Position numbers and translations under genes: made by a program. Positions 5,744 to 5,798 of a stretch of DNA of 5,798 bases are shown piece by piece. Origin of the DNA: Weeksellaceae bacterium (lineage in GTDB: Bacteria; Bacteroidota; Bacteroidia; Flavobacteriales; Weeksellaceae); assembly GCA_028698395.1 (NCBI GenBank), contig JAQVDG010000152.1:1-5798 (forward strand), written 5' to 3'. Under the pieces are notes generated by a model. That model searched no databases. It was given only the letters and a program-made list of their open reading frames with translations, and had not been told where the DNA came from. Every line of letters starts with the position of its first letter. The first letter of the stretch is position 1.

Positions 5744-5798
5744 TGTGTTCTACGATGTCGCCGTTAGGCGAGGAGTAGAATGCAGGATGTAATCCTCC
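5717..5798. repeat. 82-bp exact direct repeat, right copy
   Basis: Identical base for base to 1-82, ending at the last base of the window, so the true repeat may be longer. It contains the same nested hairpin (5740-5753 with 5775-5788, inner stem 5758-5762 with 5767-5771). Confidence 0.9.

Noticed and set aside
5604..5792. A 62-codon open frame on the plus strand in the right flank
   Set aside because: It runs through the palindromic element, the G tract and the 82-bp repeat, and has no domain or start signal. Not credible as a gene.

Overview
The window carries one complete operon on the minus strand, set between two repeat-rich, palindrome-rich non-coding flanks. The operon encodes a Type III restriction-modification system. 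In transcription order it holds a small XRE-type helix-turn-helix regulator (5470-5261), the DNA methyltransferase/specificity subunit mod (5264-3264) and the helicase-nuclease subunit res (3262-389). The regulator stop and mod start overlap as ATGA, and mod and res are one base apart, so the three are almost certainly co-transcribed and translationally coupled. All catalytic motifs needed for a working system are visible, and there is no frameshift or premature stop.

The host is probably a member of Bacteroidota. A match to the Bacteroidota -7 promoter element (TAnnTTTG, here TATCTTTG) lies just upstream of the operon, the coding regions are AT-rich, and the proteins resemble Bacteroidota homologues from memory. 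No genus can be named and no rRNA, tRNA or housekeeping gene is present.

Layout. 1-388: no gene. It holds an 82-bp sequence repeated at the other end, several hairpins, and a roughly 100-bp palindromic element beginning about 20 nt after the res stop. 389-5470: the operon. 5471-5560: promoter and a possible operator. 5561-5798: no gene. It holds a second palindromic element related to the first and in the same orientation, a 10-base G tract inside a long hairpin, and the second exact copy of the 82-bp repeat. Sampled 60-base lines of the flanks are 53-58% GC, against roughly 35-40% for ordinary coding lines. The central target-recognition part of mod is lower still, about 22-38% line by line.

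How it works together (family knowledge plus inference): Mod dimers recognise a short asymmetric site and methylate adenine. Mod-Res complexes cut unmodified DNA after ATP-driven communication between sites. The upstream XRE protein is placed like a controller protein that would time or dampen expression. The parts worth a second look are the flanks and the mod recognition domain. The whole operon sits between paired palindromic elements and exact repeats, which suggests a mobile or exchangeable defence cassette, a small circle, or an assembly closure. The recognition domain looks like a swapped segment.
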